In this document: positions 44,801 to 55,920 of the stretch, piece by piece
Position numbering within the stretch: position 1 is the first letter of the stretch
How the letters are laid out: each line of letters opens with the position of its first letter
Assembly (NCBI RefSeq): GCF_950023065.1
Contig: NC_088677.1
Location: 20,481,230-20,545,229 of the forward strand
Length of the DNA stretch: 64,000 nucleotides
Reading direction: 5' to 3'
DNA from: Planococcus citri
Lineage: Eukaryota; Arthropoda; Insecta; Hemiptera; Pseudococcidae
Position numbers and translations under genes: made by a program
The notes under the pieces: model-generated
What the model saw: only the letters and a program-made list of their open reading frames with translations
What the model was told of the DNA's origin: nothing
Databases searched by the model: none

Positions 44801-45046
44801 TTGGCTTTCGGCTATCACGAGCCTTCGTTTAATTTACTACAACAGAACAGTTCGCGAGCTCGATGCTCGATGCTTAAACAATGAATATACTTACCTATTA
44901 CGTCGCACACGTAATTTTCTTCTTCTACGATGCAAAATGCACCTCTTTTTTTCTCTTCATATGATTCAAGGATACGCCGACAATAATCATCTCGAAGGAT
45001 TAACAGATGTAATGGAAGTATGAATGTTTCAGGAAATGTACAAGTC
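41822..45046. other. Intergenic region with one possible exon
   Basis: Apart from the tentative minus-strand exon at 42210-42286, I see no supported gene. The open frames at 43282-43544 and 44597-45300 have no recognisable domains. Confidence 0.35.
42210..42286 (-). CDS. Possible terminal coding exon of an unknown gene
   Basis: On the minus strand a strong acceptor (TTTTTTTCTCTGTTCCAG) is followed by an open frame that reads AASRSTMSPPKPVTEMEDED, then EINV and TAA. The acidic tail after a Pro-rich stretch looks like a real protein C-terminus and composition is GC-richer than the surroundings. No matching upstream exon could be fixed, and the other two frames are also open for a short distance, so this stays tentative. 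Confidence 0.25.
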
Positions 45047-46047
45047 TCGAGTAGACGAACAAAAAACGGTATTGTGATAAGTTGCCTATCTTGTAAAATA
45101 AAGACGCTACGTGCTCCGCAAAACTGGAAATTTAAGAATTTTGAAAAATTCATCAAAAATAAGATAATGTTTGAATCAGTCAAATAATGTCCGTGACCCA
45201 TAGTACTCGAGTGGACTAAAGAGTGGACGAACAGACATGTTATTATGACCAATTGCCTATCTTCAAAATTGAAGGGGCAAACTTGATTCAAAATTTCCAA
45301 ACGAGTGTCCCAAATTTGAATTTTTAAATGATGCTGGTCCCTTCAATTTTGAAGATAGGCAATTGGTCATAGTAACATTTTTTGTTCACCCACTCGAGTA
45401 CTGCATGTGAATTAAAGACATCATTTGAATGATTCAAACATCTTTTTTTTGATGAATTTTTTAAAATAGGTAAATTTTAGTTCAAAAATGGGATAGTTTC
45501 TTCAATTTATAGACAGTAAGAAAATGTTTGTATTATATTTAAATGATGCCCCTAACCCCATAGTACTTGAGTGGACGAACAAAAAAAGTTATTATGTATA
45601 ACCAATTGCCTATCTTCAAAATTGAAGGGACTAGCATAATTTAGAAATTCAAATTTGAGGCACTCTAAATTTGGAAATTTTGAATCAAGTTTGCTCCTAC
45701 AATTTTGAAGATAGGCAATTGGTCATCCCCTCATATAAGCCTCTGGCACGTTGAGGTGGTGGAGTGGGTACAAGTGTACCGCAATACTTGACAATATATA
45801 CATGATTTTTATTTAAAAAAAAAAAAAAAAAGGACAATCGGTCATAATAACACGTCTGTTCGTCCACTCTTTACTTAGTCCACTCGAGTACTATGGGTTA
45901 TGGTATGGACATTATTTGACTGATACAAACATTTTCTTATTTTTGATGAATTTTTCAAAATTCGTAAATTTCCAGTTTTGCACATAGTGCCTTCATTTTA
46001 CAAGATAGGCAACTTATCATAATAACGTTTTTTGTTCGTCTACTCGA
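45047..46047. mobile_element. Foldback element, 1.0 kb, TCGAGTAGACGAAC ends
   Basis: The left end TCGAGTAGACGAACAAAAAA pairs with the right end near 46028-46047. Arms of about 200-260 bp are well conserved. The middle repeats CAATTGCCTATCTTCAAAAT in both orientations at least four times. Confidence 0.8.
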
Positions 46048-48014
46048 ATTGCATCTATTGTGAAATTATTGCCCATGCTTTATTAAACGCCCTGTATATA
46101 AGACAGCCGATGAGCCGAAAGGTTTATTTAAAAGGAAACGTCGCTATTGACAACCTCATTTCATGAATATTTAATGAAGTGGCGAGGAAAAAGATATAGG
46201 GCGCAACTACCTATTTTCTCTACCAAACTCATCTATTAAAGTAGAGTAAACTTCTTGTACGATTAGTTCATTGAACTTTGCTATCCGCTCTCATAAAATT
46301 ATGAGAAAAAAAGTTTTTTAAAAAAATTTACAATTTTGATCCATAAAAACACATAAGGACAATAAACACCTGGAAAACTGGAAGCTCGAACTTGAAATTT
46401 TCTACGAGGTTATTCGTTGAATAGGACGATACCTACCTGTTCAGCTGTTTATAATGACGTAACGGCGTATTACACCGTAGAAATCGCAGACATACACCCT
46501 GCAGTCCCTGCCAGGAAGTTAACATTTTCGTGAATAAATATTACGATTTTATAGACAGGATGGCAGAAATCTCCGTGGTATAAAATCCGTCCCATTCGCG
46601 GCATTCGCTGATCGCCGCTTGTAGAGAACGTAGCTGTTCTACAAGTACTCATACATATTTCTCGCGAACGCGTGGTTGCAACTTTGACTTGACCTGTAAT
46701 AACTTTCGATAGAAAAATGCTAGAACTTTGGAGAAAAAACCATCGTGAAGAAGTTCACGTCACTCAAACTCTGAGTTCGGAAGTTAAAAAAAAAAAAAAA
46801 AAGTTTAAAAACACCCTATTTAAAACATAAGTATTTAGGTACTTATACAATTACAAACTTTTTTTTTCAAATTTTTCAGTCACTTTTTGTATTTTTGGTG
46901 AAAAAAACTAAAAAGGAATAAAAATGGGAGATTTTCAGCGTTTTTATTTATTTTTTCATCTTCTTCACTATGGTTTTTCCCCAGAGTTCTACTCTATCTC
47001 ATTCAAAAGTTATTCAAAACAAAAATATTTTTATTACTAGTTATACCCCCACTCCCACTACAAAGCTCGTAAATTCACCCAATTTTGTGTCATATTTCGG
47101 TCCAATTTTTTCCTAGGTAATAAAATGAAAATATTTTCAGAAATAAAAGACGTGCTTTTGACTAAATGTTTTTTACCTAGGTACTCGTACTCGTGTTGTT
47201 GGATTATTTATTTTTGACAAAAATTTCTAATTTATATTCATTTTTGTTTTGTTGGAAATTAGGAATTTGAGCTTTTTACAAAACTTTCATTTTTCAAAAT
47301 GATTTTCCTTTAAAAGCTCAACATTTTTGTGATTCGGTTAATTGGGCAGGGTACCTTATTGGCGTATTACACTCTTCAAAGCAATTTGTTTCCCCTAAAG
47401 GACTAAAAGGAGAAATTTTATGTACCTATTTTGAATTAAAATTGCTCGAGAAATTTTTAGTGATCATGATCACACAATTAATGTGATAGGTAGACATATT
47501 AAAAACCAAAATGTTGGAAATCTAATTCTATTTATTTTGATTTTTTGAATTTTGATCAGAGCTTTAGCTTTTATACTTAATTCAAAAGGTATCAAAGTTC
47601 AAGGCTGAATTTCTGATTCATACCGCGCTCACTTGTTTTTACAACTTTGATTAAACTCAAATAACTTTCAAATCATGAAAGCTAGACCTAAAATAAAAAA
47701 ATAAAATGAAGAGGATTCTGGATGAAATCAATCAATGAACATTTCCACAGTTTAAAACCCTATGTAAGTACCTACTCAGTAAAAATTTTGAGTAACGTGA
47801 AGTATGACTTATTTTATTATTGAATTTGAATTGATTTTTTAATTTTTAATTTTGATAGCGGGTAATTTGATATTGAATTATCGATATCTAATTATCTTTC
47901 TACCTACAACGTCGTCAACTTTTGAGTTCATGAGTTGAATAACTCAAAAAAAGGTCAACATTTTCTCCGAATGGCGAATCGAATATTACTTTTTAAACTA
48001 CAAATACCTATGGA

Positions 48015-49438
48015 CAGTGTTGTCATAACGTTATTCATAACGTAACGAAAAAACAAAAAAACGGAAAAAACCGGAATTTTTTCCGTTATAATAACGTAAC
48101 GATAAACGAAAACGAAATTTGTTGCAGAAGAAACCGTAACGAAATTATAACGTTACAAAAAATCTTAATGCTATAACGAAACGGAAAACGAAAAAAATTC
48201 CGTTATTTTTTCGTTTTTTTTTTCGCTTTTTTCTTCAATTTTTTGGGGAAAATGATTAAAAAATGATTAATCAATAAAAAATTGAAAAAGTTGGTTTGAA
48301 AATTGAAAAATACACTGTACTTGAAAATGAAATTTATGTAAAAATTTATGAGCAGAAATATACACATGTCACATGTATCGAAAAATCAAGGTGTCTAACA
48401 GGTCCTATACTGGCCCCATTAGTCCTATTGAACTCCTACTTTTTTTTTCAATAGGTAAGAGGGCCCTAGAGCCCTGCGCCGCCGCGCCGCGCCGCCGCCG
48501 CCACCGATTTTTCAAACATTTTTCAAGCCGCCGCCGCCGTTTCAAAAATTACTTCAGCCGCCGCAGCCGCCGCCGAGTAATCTGCTCGGCTGAGCCGGCT
48601 CAACTCACTCAATCAGCAAATTTCAGGAGGATTTTTCGAATATTTTGACTTTTTCAAAAACAAAAATCAAAACTTTTCGTCATTAAAAACAGCCAATCTT
48701 TTCAGCTCGGAAAAAATTGGTATTTTCATTTGAGAAGTTGAATTTGATTTTGCTTTCCAATTTTTATTTTGGGGTAATTTTAAAATTTACGAAAAATTAC
48801 CCCAAAATTTCAACTTTGTAGCCGGCTGAGCCGCCGCCGAGCAAAATTTTGGCAGCCGCCAAGACTTTCGGCTGGAATCGGTTCCGCCGCCAGCCACAGT
48901 GCTGCGCGTACTGTAGCCGCCGCCGATCATTCGATCATTTTGCTGTCGGCGCAGGGCTCTAGGTAAGACTTTTTTTCAAATTTTAAATTTTTCCTCCTTT
49001 TAACGGAATTTTGAACAAACTTTGTAGAAAAGGGCTCATTTTTGACTTTGCATAAAGTGGCTCAATTGACATAAAAGTTCACCTATTAAAAAAATGTTGC
49101 AAAAATAGAGAAAAGTGCTTAAAAGTTGGAATGAAATTGCATAAAGTTACTGAGAAATGAAGGTACAATTTAGGTATACTGACCAACCCTGTACTTTTTT
49201 CAGTTTTTTTTTTCAGAGAAACCCCCAATTTGGGCATTTTTGTGCTATAACGAAAAACGAAACGAAATAACGAAATAACGGAAAAACAAAATGATGTAAT
49301 AACGTTAAACGAAAAACATAACGTAACGGAATTATCTGTGCAACGAAATAACGGAAAAATAACGTAACGAAAAATTTCACAAATCTGAAACGAAACGATA
49401 TAACGTAACGAAAAAAAAATTTCGTTATGACAACACTG
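48015..49438. mobile_element. Nested inverted-repeat element, CAGTGTTGTCATAACG ends
   Basis: It starts CAGTGTTGTCATAACG and ends with its exact complement. The arms are made of AACGTAAC/CGAAA-type short repeats that remain complementary for ~180 bp. CAGTGTTG-type ends are reminiscent of hAT relatives, but no clean 8-bp target duplication is seen. Confidence 0.7.
48461..48960. mobile_element. GC-rich 500-bp element nested in the 48-49-kb element
   Basis: AGAGCCCTGCGCCG near 48468 pairs with CGGCGCAGGGCTCT ending at 48960. An 8-bp direct repeat AGGTAAGA lies at 48453-48460 and 48961-48968. The inside is rich in CCGCCG repeats. Left of the terminal repeat, 7 extra bases (GGGCCCT) lie between it and the direct repeat. 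It is hAT-like by duplication size. Confidence 0.65.
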
Positions 49439-49799
49439 GTTTGGAATTTCACCCATTCAACCTCCTCACGATGGTCTTCCCCTCCCCCCCCAAACAATGT
49501 TCTAGTCTAGCATTTTTCTATCAAAAGTTATTACAGGTCAAATCTTTTTTCCATTAGTCCATGTCCATTACATTATTTCAAAAGTAAAAATTCAATCAAA
49601 ATTCAAAATTGAATGAAAAATGAAATGGAAAACAGCGAGAAGTAAAACAGCTGCGCTCTCTAGTCTCTACAAGCGGAGGTGAGCGAAATAGCGCGGAGAT
49701 TTCTGTCTTCCCTCTATCCCCTATGCTGTCTATTTATTTATAGGATAAATTCGCTTTGATAATCCAAAGATAACCCTAATTTTCAATAAAACTTTCGTG

Positions 49800-49993
49800 G
49801 AAAACGAAAATCAATTAAGCGTTTCTCATGTTTTCGAAGAAATCAATCGAATCTTTCAAAGTGTAACGTTCAAAAGTTGAATTTCGTGTCAAGGTTTTGC
49901 CAATTCGAGCGAGGTAAGAGTATCGACCAAATTTACTAATTGAAATGCTTATCTGTTGCAGTATTTGTACACAACTTTTGTTTTTCGTTACAG
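49800..49993 (+). promoter_or_regulatory. Probable 5' non-coding exon and first intron of CAP-Gly gene
   Basis: A good donor (GAG then GTAAGAG) ends a candidate 5' UTR exon at 49913. Acceptors lie at 49961 (TTGCAG) and 49993 (TTACAG, better pyrimidine tract). I see no TATA box. The 5' limit of the exon is not determined; about 60 bp upstream begins the arm of a 3.2-kb foldback. Confidence 0.5.
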
Positions 49994-49997
49994 TTTA

Positions 49998-50128
49998 ATG
50001 GCATATAGAATGTAATCCAAATGGAGCTTTTTCACGTACTCGACATGAGTATGAGGAAAGGTGTATCAAATGGCTGCTTGCGGAAAGTTGAACGATATCA
50101 GAACGGAATTAAAATCAGTTCCCGTTGA
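49998..50128 (+). promoter_or_regulatory. Two upstream ORFs in the CAP-Gly 5' leader
   Basis: A five-codon uORF (ATG at 49998, stop at 50013-50015) is followed by a 35-codon uORF (ATG at 50021, stop at 50126-50128) that overlaps the main start at 50070 in another frame. Ribosomes would meet both before the main ATG, suggesting leaky scanning or translational damping. Confidence 0.55.
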
Positions 50129-51633
50129 TAATGAATGTTTAAACGCAGTTCGTGCTTTGCACCAAACAGTGGTTTGTTTAAGGACAGCTTTAGAAAGATC
50201 GCAAAGTGAACTGCATCTGTTGAAGAAAAAAGTACCCAGTCGGAGTTCTAGTCGTAAATATGATATCGCTATCGAGCAATTATCATTAGAGAACCACGTT
50301 CTAAGACGTAAGATCTTAGCTGCTAAAAACAAGAACACATTATTCGATCGTGGTGCCAAAATTAAATGCTTCTCGATGGATAATATTTCTCAAGATACGC
50401 AAACCGAAGACAGAGAAAACGAGACGAACGAACCGTTACCACCTGAAGCCAATGGTAACGTACGAGATGATTCCAAAGATGAGGAAAAAAGCGACGAGGA
50501 TAATCAGTTCATGTTCTTCAAAACTAAAACCGACTCAGAGGAGTCCGAAGAAGTCGACGATATCGAACTGATATTCACCACCGAAGATACCAAAGTTATA
50601 AGTTTACACGAAGAACTCGAGCCTATTTCCGACGATGGCGAACCGTACGAATCCAAGTCGGAAATTAATCATCACGGTATCGCGACGCAATCGGTTTTAG
50701 TCGAGACTGATATTTCCAAATGCGGTATAGTTTACAAAGACGAAGACACATTGCTGAGTCCAATCAGTCAAGCCGGATTGAGTAATTCATTTCGTAATGC
50801 GCTCAAGAAGCAGGACCATCCCGTCAAAAGAAAACCCACCAGCAGGTTAGCTCAGGCTCCGGTCAAACCTGTGGTAAGCTTAGTGCGACCTGTACTGAAC
50901 GAGAATAACGCATCTATGCGCGACTCCGAAGCCCAGACTGATATTTCGGCCGTACCGCCTAGTTGGAAATCTGAAAGTTTCCTAGTGAATAACAAAGCGT
51001 CTCAAAACTTCCCCACATTACCGTCTAAATTCGCAATACCTATAAAAGAACATCATCAAAAACCTCCGTTGAAATTGACCGAAAAAACGCAAGAAGCTAG
51101 ACGAATATTACTATCCGATATAAATTTCACTAGCATGGTACCGGAGCTATCGAGAAGTGTGGATCATTTATGCCATAACGGTGTTCGTTTACCTAGCACC
51201 GGTTTACAGACTCCTTTCGCCATGAAGTACTTGAAAAGTCCAGCTTTAGCTAGCACTGGTTCGTCGTATTCTAGATTCGAGTTCCAAGTGGCTAACTCTA
51301 GTAATTCTAATTGGAATTGTTACGAAAATTCGTACGCATCGGATCAAGACCGATCGGCGCAAGATTTACATGCCAAACGAAGACAATCTTGGAGACCATC
51401 GATGTACTCTCTGGATGCGTATTACGTTAATCGTACCTCATCCGTTCCTCCTTCGCCTACGTTGAGACGACATTCGGCTGCATTATCGTATTCTCCTTCG
51501 GCGAACGCAGAGACTCAGTTTTATTACCCACTACCAGATAAATTTAGCGTCAAGACTTTTTCCAATTCGACTTTGAAAAATGCCAGCGTTACGTCCATTA
51601 ATCGTAAACCAAAGGCTAAAGTTTCCTTCAAAG
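50070..51633 (+). CDS. CAP-Gly gene, coding exon 1 (coiled coil and disordered region)
   Basis: 1564 nt, residues 1-521, leaving phase 1 at donor GTAAAC. Reading on without splicing gives a stop after SFKGKRSNSC, so an unspliced mRNA would lack the CAP-Gly domain. Basic SRSSSRK and PTLRRHS-type motifs look like phosphorylation or microtubule-binding patches. Confidence 0.85.
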
Positions 51634-52359
51634 GTAAACGTTCGAATTCATGTTGAATTTTAGCTACGGTTTCGTACAATTTATTTCATAAACGTTTCTC
51701 ATTTTACAGAATCACTCCTTTCAAAAAATACAGGATCTCGCCAGTCATTACCGAACATGTACGTTGATACTGAAAGCGGCGAAGAATCGACAGATTCACT
51801 CATAGACGAATCGGAAGAATGTGTTAGGAAATCGATAGATTCTACGTTGACCGCTATAGATTGGCCATATGTTGGTTATCGTTACGTTGGACGTACTCAT
51901 TCGGTGCCGAATTTATTCTTAGGTACCTATAGAATGATATATGTATGTATAACCGAACAAAAATCAGTACCTTTTACTAACATTTTTATATTTATTTACA
52001 GAATTTTCGCCACCGCTCTCAGCCAGGCCATTTATCGCTAGATCTGTCCACGACTTGAAAATTAATTACTTCGTTAAAGTAATCAATAAAGAAGGTAGAG
52101 TAGTCGGAGGAAGAATCCAATTCGTCGGAAACATTCCGGGTATATCAGAACCGTACATCGGTGTACTGCTACCTCCAAGTTTGGGTGAAACAGACGGAAC
52201 ATTCCAAGAATTACGATATTTTTCATGGTAAATTCAATTTTTTCTTTTTCAATTTTGTACCATAATTTTTGATAATCATATTTTTTCTTCCATTTTAGTG
52301 AAAAAAATTGCGGTCTGTTTGTCCCATTTCGTAAAGTTGTGATGGCATGGAAGGTGTAA
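50070..52359 (+). CDS. Coiled-coil, Ser-rich protein with C-terminal CAP-Gly domain (4 coding exons, 687 aa)
   Basis: Join 50070-51633, 51710-51922, 52002-52227, 52299-52359 gives 687 codons plus stop with consistent phases (1, 1, 2). Residues ~20-85 are coiled-coil-like (VRALHQTVVCLRTALERSQ, LSLENHVLRRKILAAK). Residues ~90-600 are acidic, then Ser/Pro-rich and probably disordered. Residues ~613-683 form a CAP-Gly domain (GGRIQFVG, YIGVLLPP, GETDG, LRYFSCEKNCGLFVP). CAP-Gly domains bind microtubule or EB-protein C-termini, so a cytoskeletal role is likely. The usual GKNDG signature is GETDG here. The start is the first in-frame ATG after a stop at 50052-50054. I do not recognise the orthologue. 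Confidence 0.85.
51710..51922 (+). CDS. CAP-Gly gene, coding exon 2
   Basis: 213 nt, residues ~522-592, acceptor TTACAG, donor GTACCT, phase 1 in and out. It encodes SRQSLPNMYVDTESGEESTD and YVGRTHSVPNLFL, the last a likely Ser-phosphorylated linker motif. Confidence 0.82.
52002..52227 (+). CDS. CAP-Gly gene, coding exon 3 (most of CAP-Gly)
   Basis: 226 nt, residues 593-667, phase 1 in and phase 2 out. It carries VVGGRIQFVG, EPYIGVLLPP and SLGETDGTF. The reading frame is set by splicing. Confidence 0.85.
52299..52359 (+). CDS. CAP-Gly gene, terminal coding exon
   Basis: 61 nt with the TAA stop. It finishes the CAP-Gly fold: CEKNCGLFVPFRKVV, matching the family's C-x-x-x-x-G-x-F-V strand. 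AATAAA-type signals lie downstream, for example near 53014. Confidence 0.85.
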
Positions 52360-54479
52360 TATTGTTTCGATGATTTTCTACGATACGCACCCTACCTAAT
52401 TAATAAATTCACTTACCATATTGTATTTTTTAAGTACCTCTACCTATTATACTTAATCGCTTTTTTATCGAAAAATGTTTTTTCCAAATGCTCTTACCGC
52501 TGATATGACTTGATTTTTTTTCGTCGTTTTTCTTCACTTTTTTTTTCTTTATTTGTTGAGTTTACAGCGCTTTTTACATTTTGTTTTCTGTGTTTTTTAT
52601 TTCTATTTTTTCGCGTTTCGTTTGTTACTGTTTGTATCGTGAGTATTTCACCTAAACTGTATTATTTTTCTAGTCACGTTTTAAACTATAATATTGGTTG
52701 AAAGGAACGATCAGTTTACTAGAGACTGGAACTACATACGAATGGATTCACAGCTATTTTGCGGTTTCCGCTTTGTTACCTCTTTTTAACGTAGTATAAA
52801 ATGGAAAGAATCAGTCAAATTGAATAATAATCAAACAACGAATATTATAATTAAGAAATTTTAGCAATAATTCTTCCATTTTATCTATTGAAAAAAAATA
52901 CCTTCGGTAATTTTCCAGGCAAGACTTTTGCATTTTATTAAAGACTATAATATGTAATTCTCAACGTATGCCATATGTTACTCTGTCTCTCTTGTTAGTC
53001 TTACTTTTAATGTTAAATAAACGATATTTTTGTTTGTGTATTTAGAAGTTCGTTTTTGTTCGGAACGTTGTGATTGCATTGAAAAAGGAACTTTTGTCTT
53101 TTCAGTATATTTTTCCTTTTCTCAATGAACACTTTGAACTTGGAGTATTATTGAAGCTTTGAAAACGTTTTCTATTTTTTTCTCTATTGAAAATGAGAAT
53201 GGACGCCCTTTCATCATTTTCTGTTTTTGATCGTTTTTTTTAGATCCACAACCACATTGAAAGTACCTACATACAAATACAATGATGACATTTATTCAGT
53301 TCCCATTTTCTATCATTCTTTTATATCCTGAAAATAAGAAATATGAAGTTTTAGTCTTCAATTCCTTTTTTTTATGTCTTTTAACAAAATTATTTAATGA
53401 AATTATCAACAATCATGCCAGTAAAAATGACGACAACAACAACAACGAGTAAGTATTTAGAAGCAGAAAATACTTTTATTTTCCTAATAAGTAAAAGTAA
53501 ATCAAATCAAAGAAAGAAGAAACTCGTAGAACGCAATCACAGGTTGTACATTATTTTTGGCTAGTCATTTTCCCTTAATTTTCCAGGTTTTCCAGACCAT
53601 TTTTTCCAATTTTTTATACCTACTCAGCCCGTACTTAACCTTGCGGTAGTGGCATCCAATTTTTTTCGTGAGTGGTCGCATAACAGTCTGTCAGACCGGG
53701 TCATTTTTTTACACTGATTATTGTATTAATTGGCATAATTGATGCCTTTTAAAGGCCAAAAAGGTTAGCGTAGTGTCAAATTTGCCTAATTACTTTTTGA
53801 AAGGGCATTTTTTGCATTCAGTCAAAGTTCAAAACTCAGCTTGAAGTGAATAATGTAAAAATGCAAACTTTTCAATATTTTTTTTTAATAAATAGATAAA
53901 TAAATAATTTACTGAAACCGAGTTTGAATTCAAAAATCATCCTAAACTTTTTTTTTCAGTAATTCACCTTAAGGTCATTTTTTATACATATCAAATATCA
54001 ATATGACGTATCTACGAAAAAAACGCCTTAAGGTGAAAGTTTTTTGGTCAATCTCTAAAATTTACTCCTTCGAAAATTGTGTAGGCAATTTTTGTGCCGC
54101 GTCAGTGTTTCTTGCACGTAAATGATGCCAATACGCCTACCCACATGATGGATGGGGTTTCAACCTCAACTGGTCTGTGAGACAGTTATGCGACCAACGG
54201 AGGGTTTTAAATTAAAGAAAAAGTTGCTGGAGAGGGGGGTAATTTTTTTATGCATTTCTCTTCAAGCTGGATATTTTTTCCAGGGATTGTACTCAAATTT
54301 TTCTCAAAAAAAGTGACTAACAAATTTTCAATTTAAAAAAAAAGAGCTGACCAAAAAACCAGAGAGTGCATCACGTAATTTTGCCTTCAAAAAATTGTAA
54401 TTTTGCTGACAAAGTGACAATACCTAATCAAAATTTTAACGTGCTGAGCACGGTGGTCTGTGGCCAGGGCCCATCCCAT
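52360..54479. other. 3' UTR and downstream of CAP-Gly gene
   Basis: The 3' UTR follows the stop; candidate AATAAA signals are at about 52402 and 53014. After 53100 the sequence is AT-rich with no supported gene. Confidence 0.5.
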
Positions 54480-55920
54480 ACACAGTATGACACAAAAGTA
54501 GTGCCCGGTGGCTTTTATTTCTAAGTGGAAAGAGCTAGCGAGATGAATGAAGCGACGTTGAGTAGGGAAAAATAAGAGCGTTCAAAAGTGACCTTGAAAA
54601 TTTCAGGCCCATGCATAGGGTGTTCACACTGTCCACGAATTGAAAAACCAGTTTGGTCAAAAAATTCAAACCGGTTTTTATTGGCGCAATGTATTCTACA
54701 CACTAAGGCGACAAAAACGTGATATGAATTTTTTGAAACCGGTTCATTAATTCGCAACCAGTTAACACAAAATACCCAAAAATTGTAGATGGCGAAAAAA
54801 GCTTGAAACAAAAGTTGTAGAGAGTGAAAAATTACACAATTCTGTCTTCTGTCTGATCACATTATGAAACCGCGGTTGATTGGTTCGCATTTAGCAACCA
54901 GTTTTTGACTATCACCTAAAAATTGGAGATAGGGAAAAAAACTTGAAATAAAAGTTGTAGAATGTGAAAAATTGCACCATTTTCGCTGATCGGATTTTGA
55001 AACTGGTTTATTAATTCGCAACCAGTCAACACAAAATACCCAAGAATTGTAGATGGAGAAAAAAGCTTGAAACAAAAGTTGTAGAGTTTGAAAAATAACA
55101 TAATTCTGCGTAATCACATTTTGAAACCGGTTTATTGGCTCGCATTTAGCAACCAGTTTTTGACAATCACCTAAAAATTGGAGATAGAGAAAAAAGCTTA
55201 CATCAAAAGTTTGTAGAGCGTGAAAAATTGAACCATTTTCGCTGATCGGATTTTGAAACCGGTTCATTAATTCGCAACCAGTTATCGAAAATTATTCAAA
55301 ATTGTAGATGGAGAAAAAAGCTTGAAACAAAAGTTGTAGAGTTTGAAAAATAACACAATTCTGTGTAATCACATTTTGAAACCAGTTCATTTATTCGCAG
55401 CAAGCCATCGAAAAGATACTGGGTTGTTAATTAATTAGCTATAATAGGTACCTATTCAAAATCTGATCAGCAAAAATGGTTCAATTTTTCACACACTTGT
55501 CAAATACTGGTTGCTAAATGCGAACTAATGAACCGGTTTCAAAATGTGATTTGACAGAATTGTGTAATTTTTCACTCTCTACAACTTGTGTTTCAAGCTT
55601 TTTTCGCCATCTACAATTTTTGGGTATTTTGTGTTAACTGGGTGCGAATTAATGAACCGGTTTCAAAAAATTCATATCACGTTTTTGTCGCCTTAGTGTG
55701 TAGAATACATTGCGCCAATAAAAACCGGTTTGAATTTTTTGACCAAACTGGTTTTTCAATTCGTGGACAGTGTGAACACCCTGTGCATGGGCCTGAAATT
55801 TTCAAGGTCACTTTTCAACGCTCTTATTTTTCCCTACTCAACGCCGCTTCATTCATCTCGCTTGCTCTTTCCACTTAGAAATAAAAGTCACCGGGCACTA
55901 TACTCTTGCGTCATACTGTA
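54480..55920. mobile_element. Foldback element, 1.44 kb
   Basis: It starts near ACAGTATGACACAAAAGTAG and ends CTTGCGTCATACTGT. The outer ~320 bp on each side are near identical in reverse, so both arms encode almost the same 96-codon open frame. The middle has ~120-bp units such as GCAACCAGTTTTTGACTATC and TTGAAACCGGTTCATTAATT in tandem. No transposase domain. Confidence 0.85.

Larger units (their letters stand above)
46550..49740. mobile_element. Large foldback, 3.2 kb, with nested elements
   Basis: Arms at about 46550-46990 and 49450-49740 are inverted copies: GGCAGAAATCTCC near 46561 pairs with GGAGATTTCTGTC near 49698, and GACCTGTAATAACTTTCGAT near 46691 pairs with ATCAAAAGTTATTACAGGTC near 49520. 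The interior holds a second inverted-repeat element (48015-49438) with a GC-rich third element inside it. No transposase frame is visible. Confidence 0.75.

Noticed and set aside
49079..49497. 125-codon minus-strand frame in the nested element
   Set aside because: It arises from the CGAAA/TAACG repeats of an inverted-repeat arm; no transposase motif.
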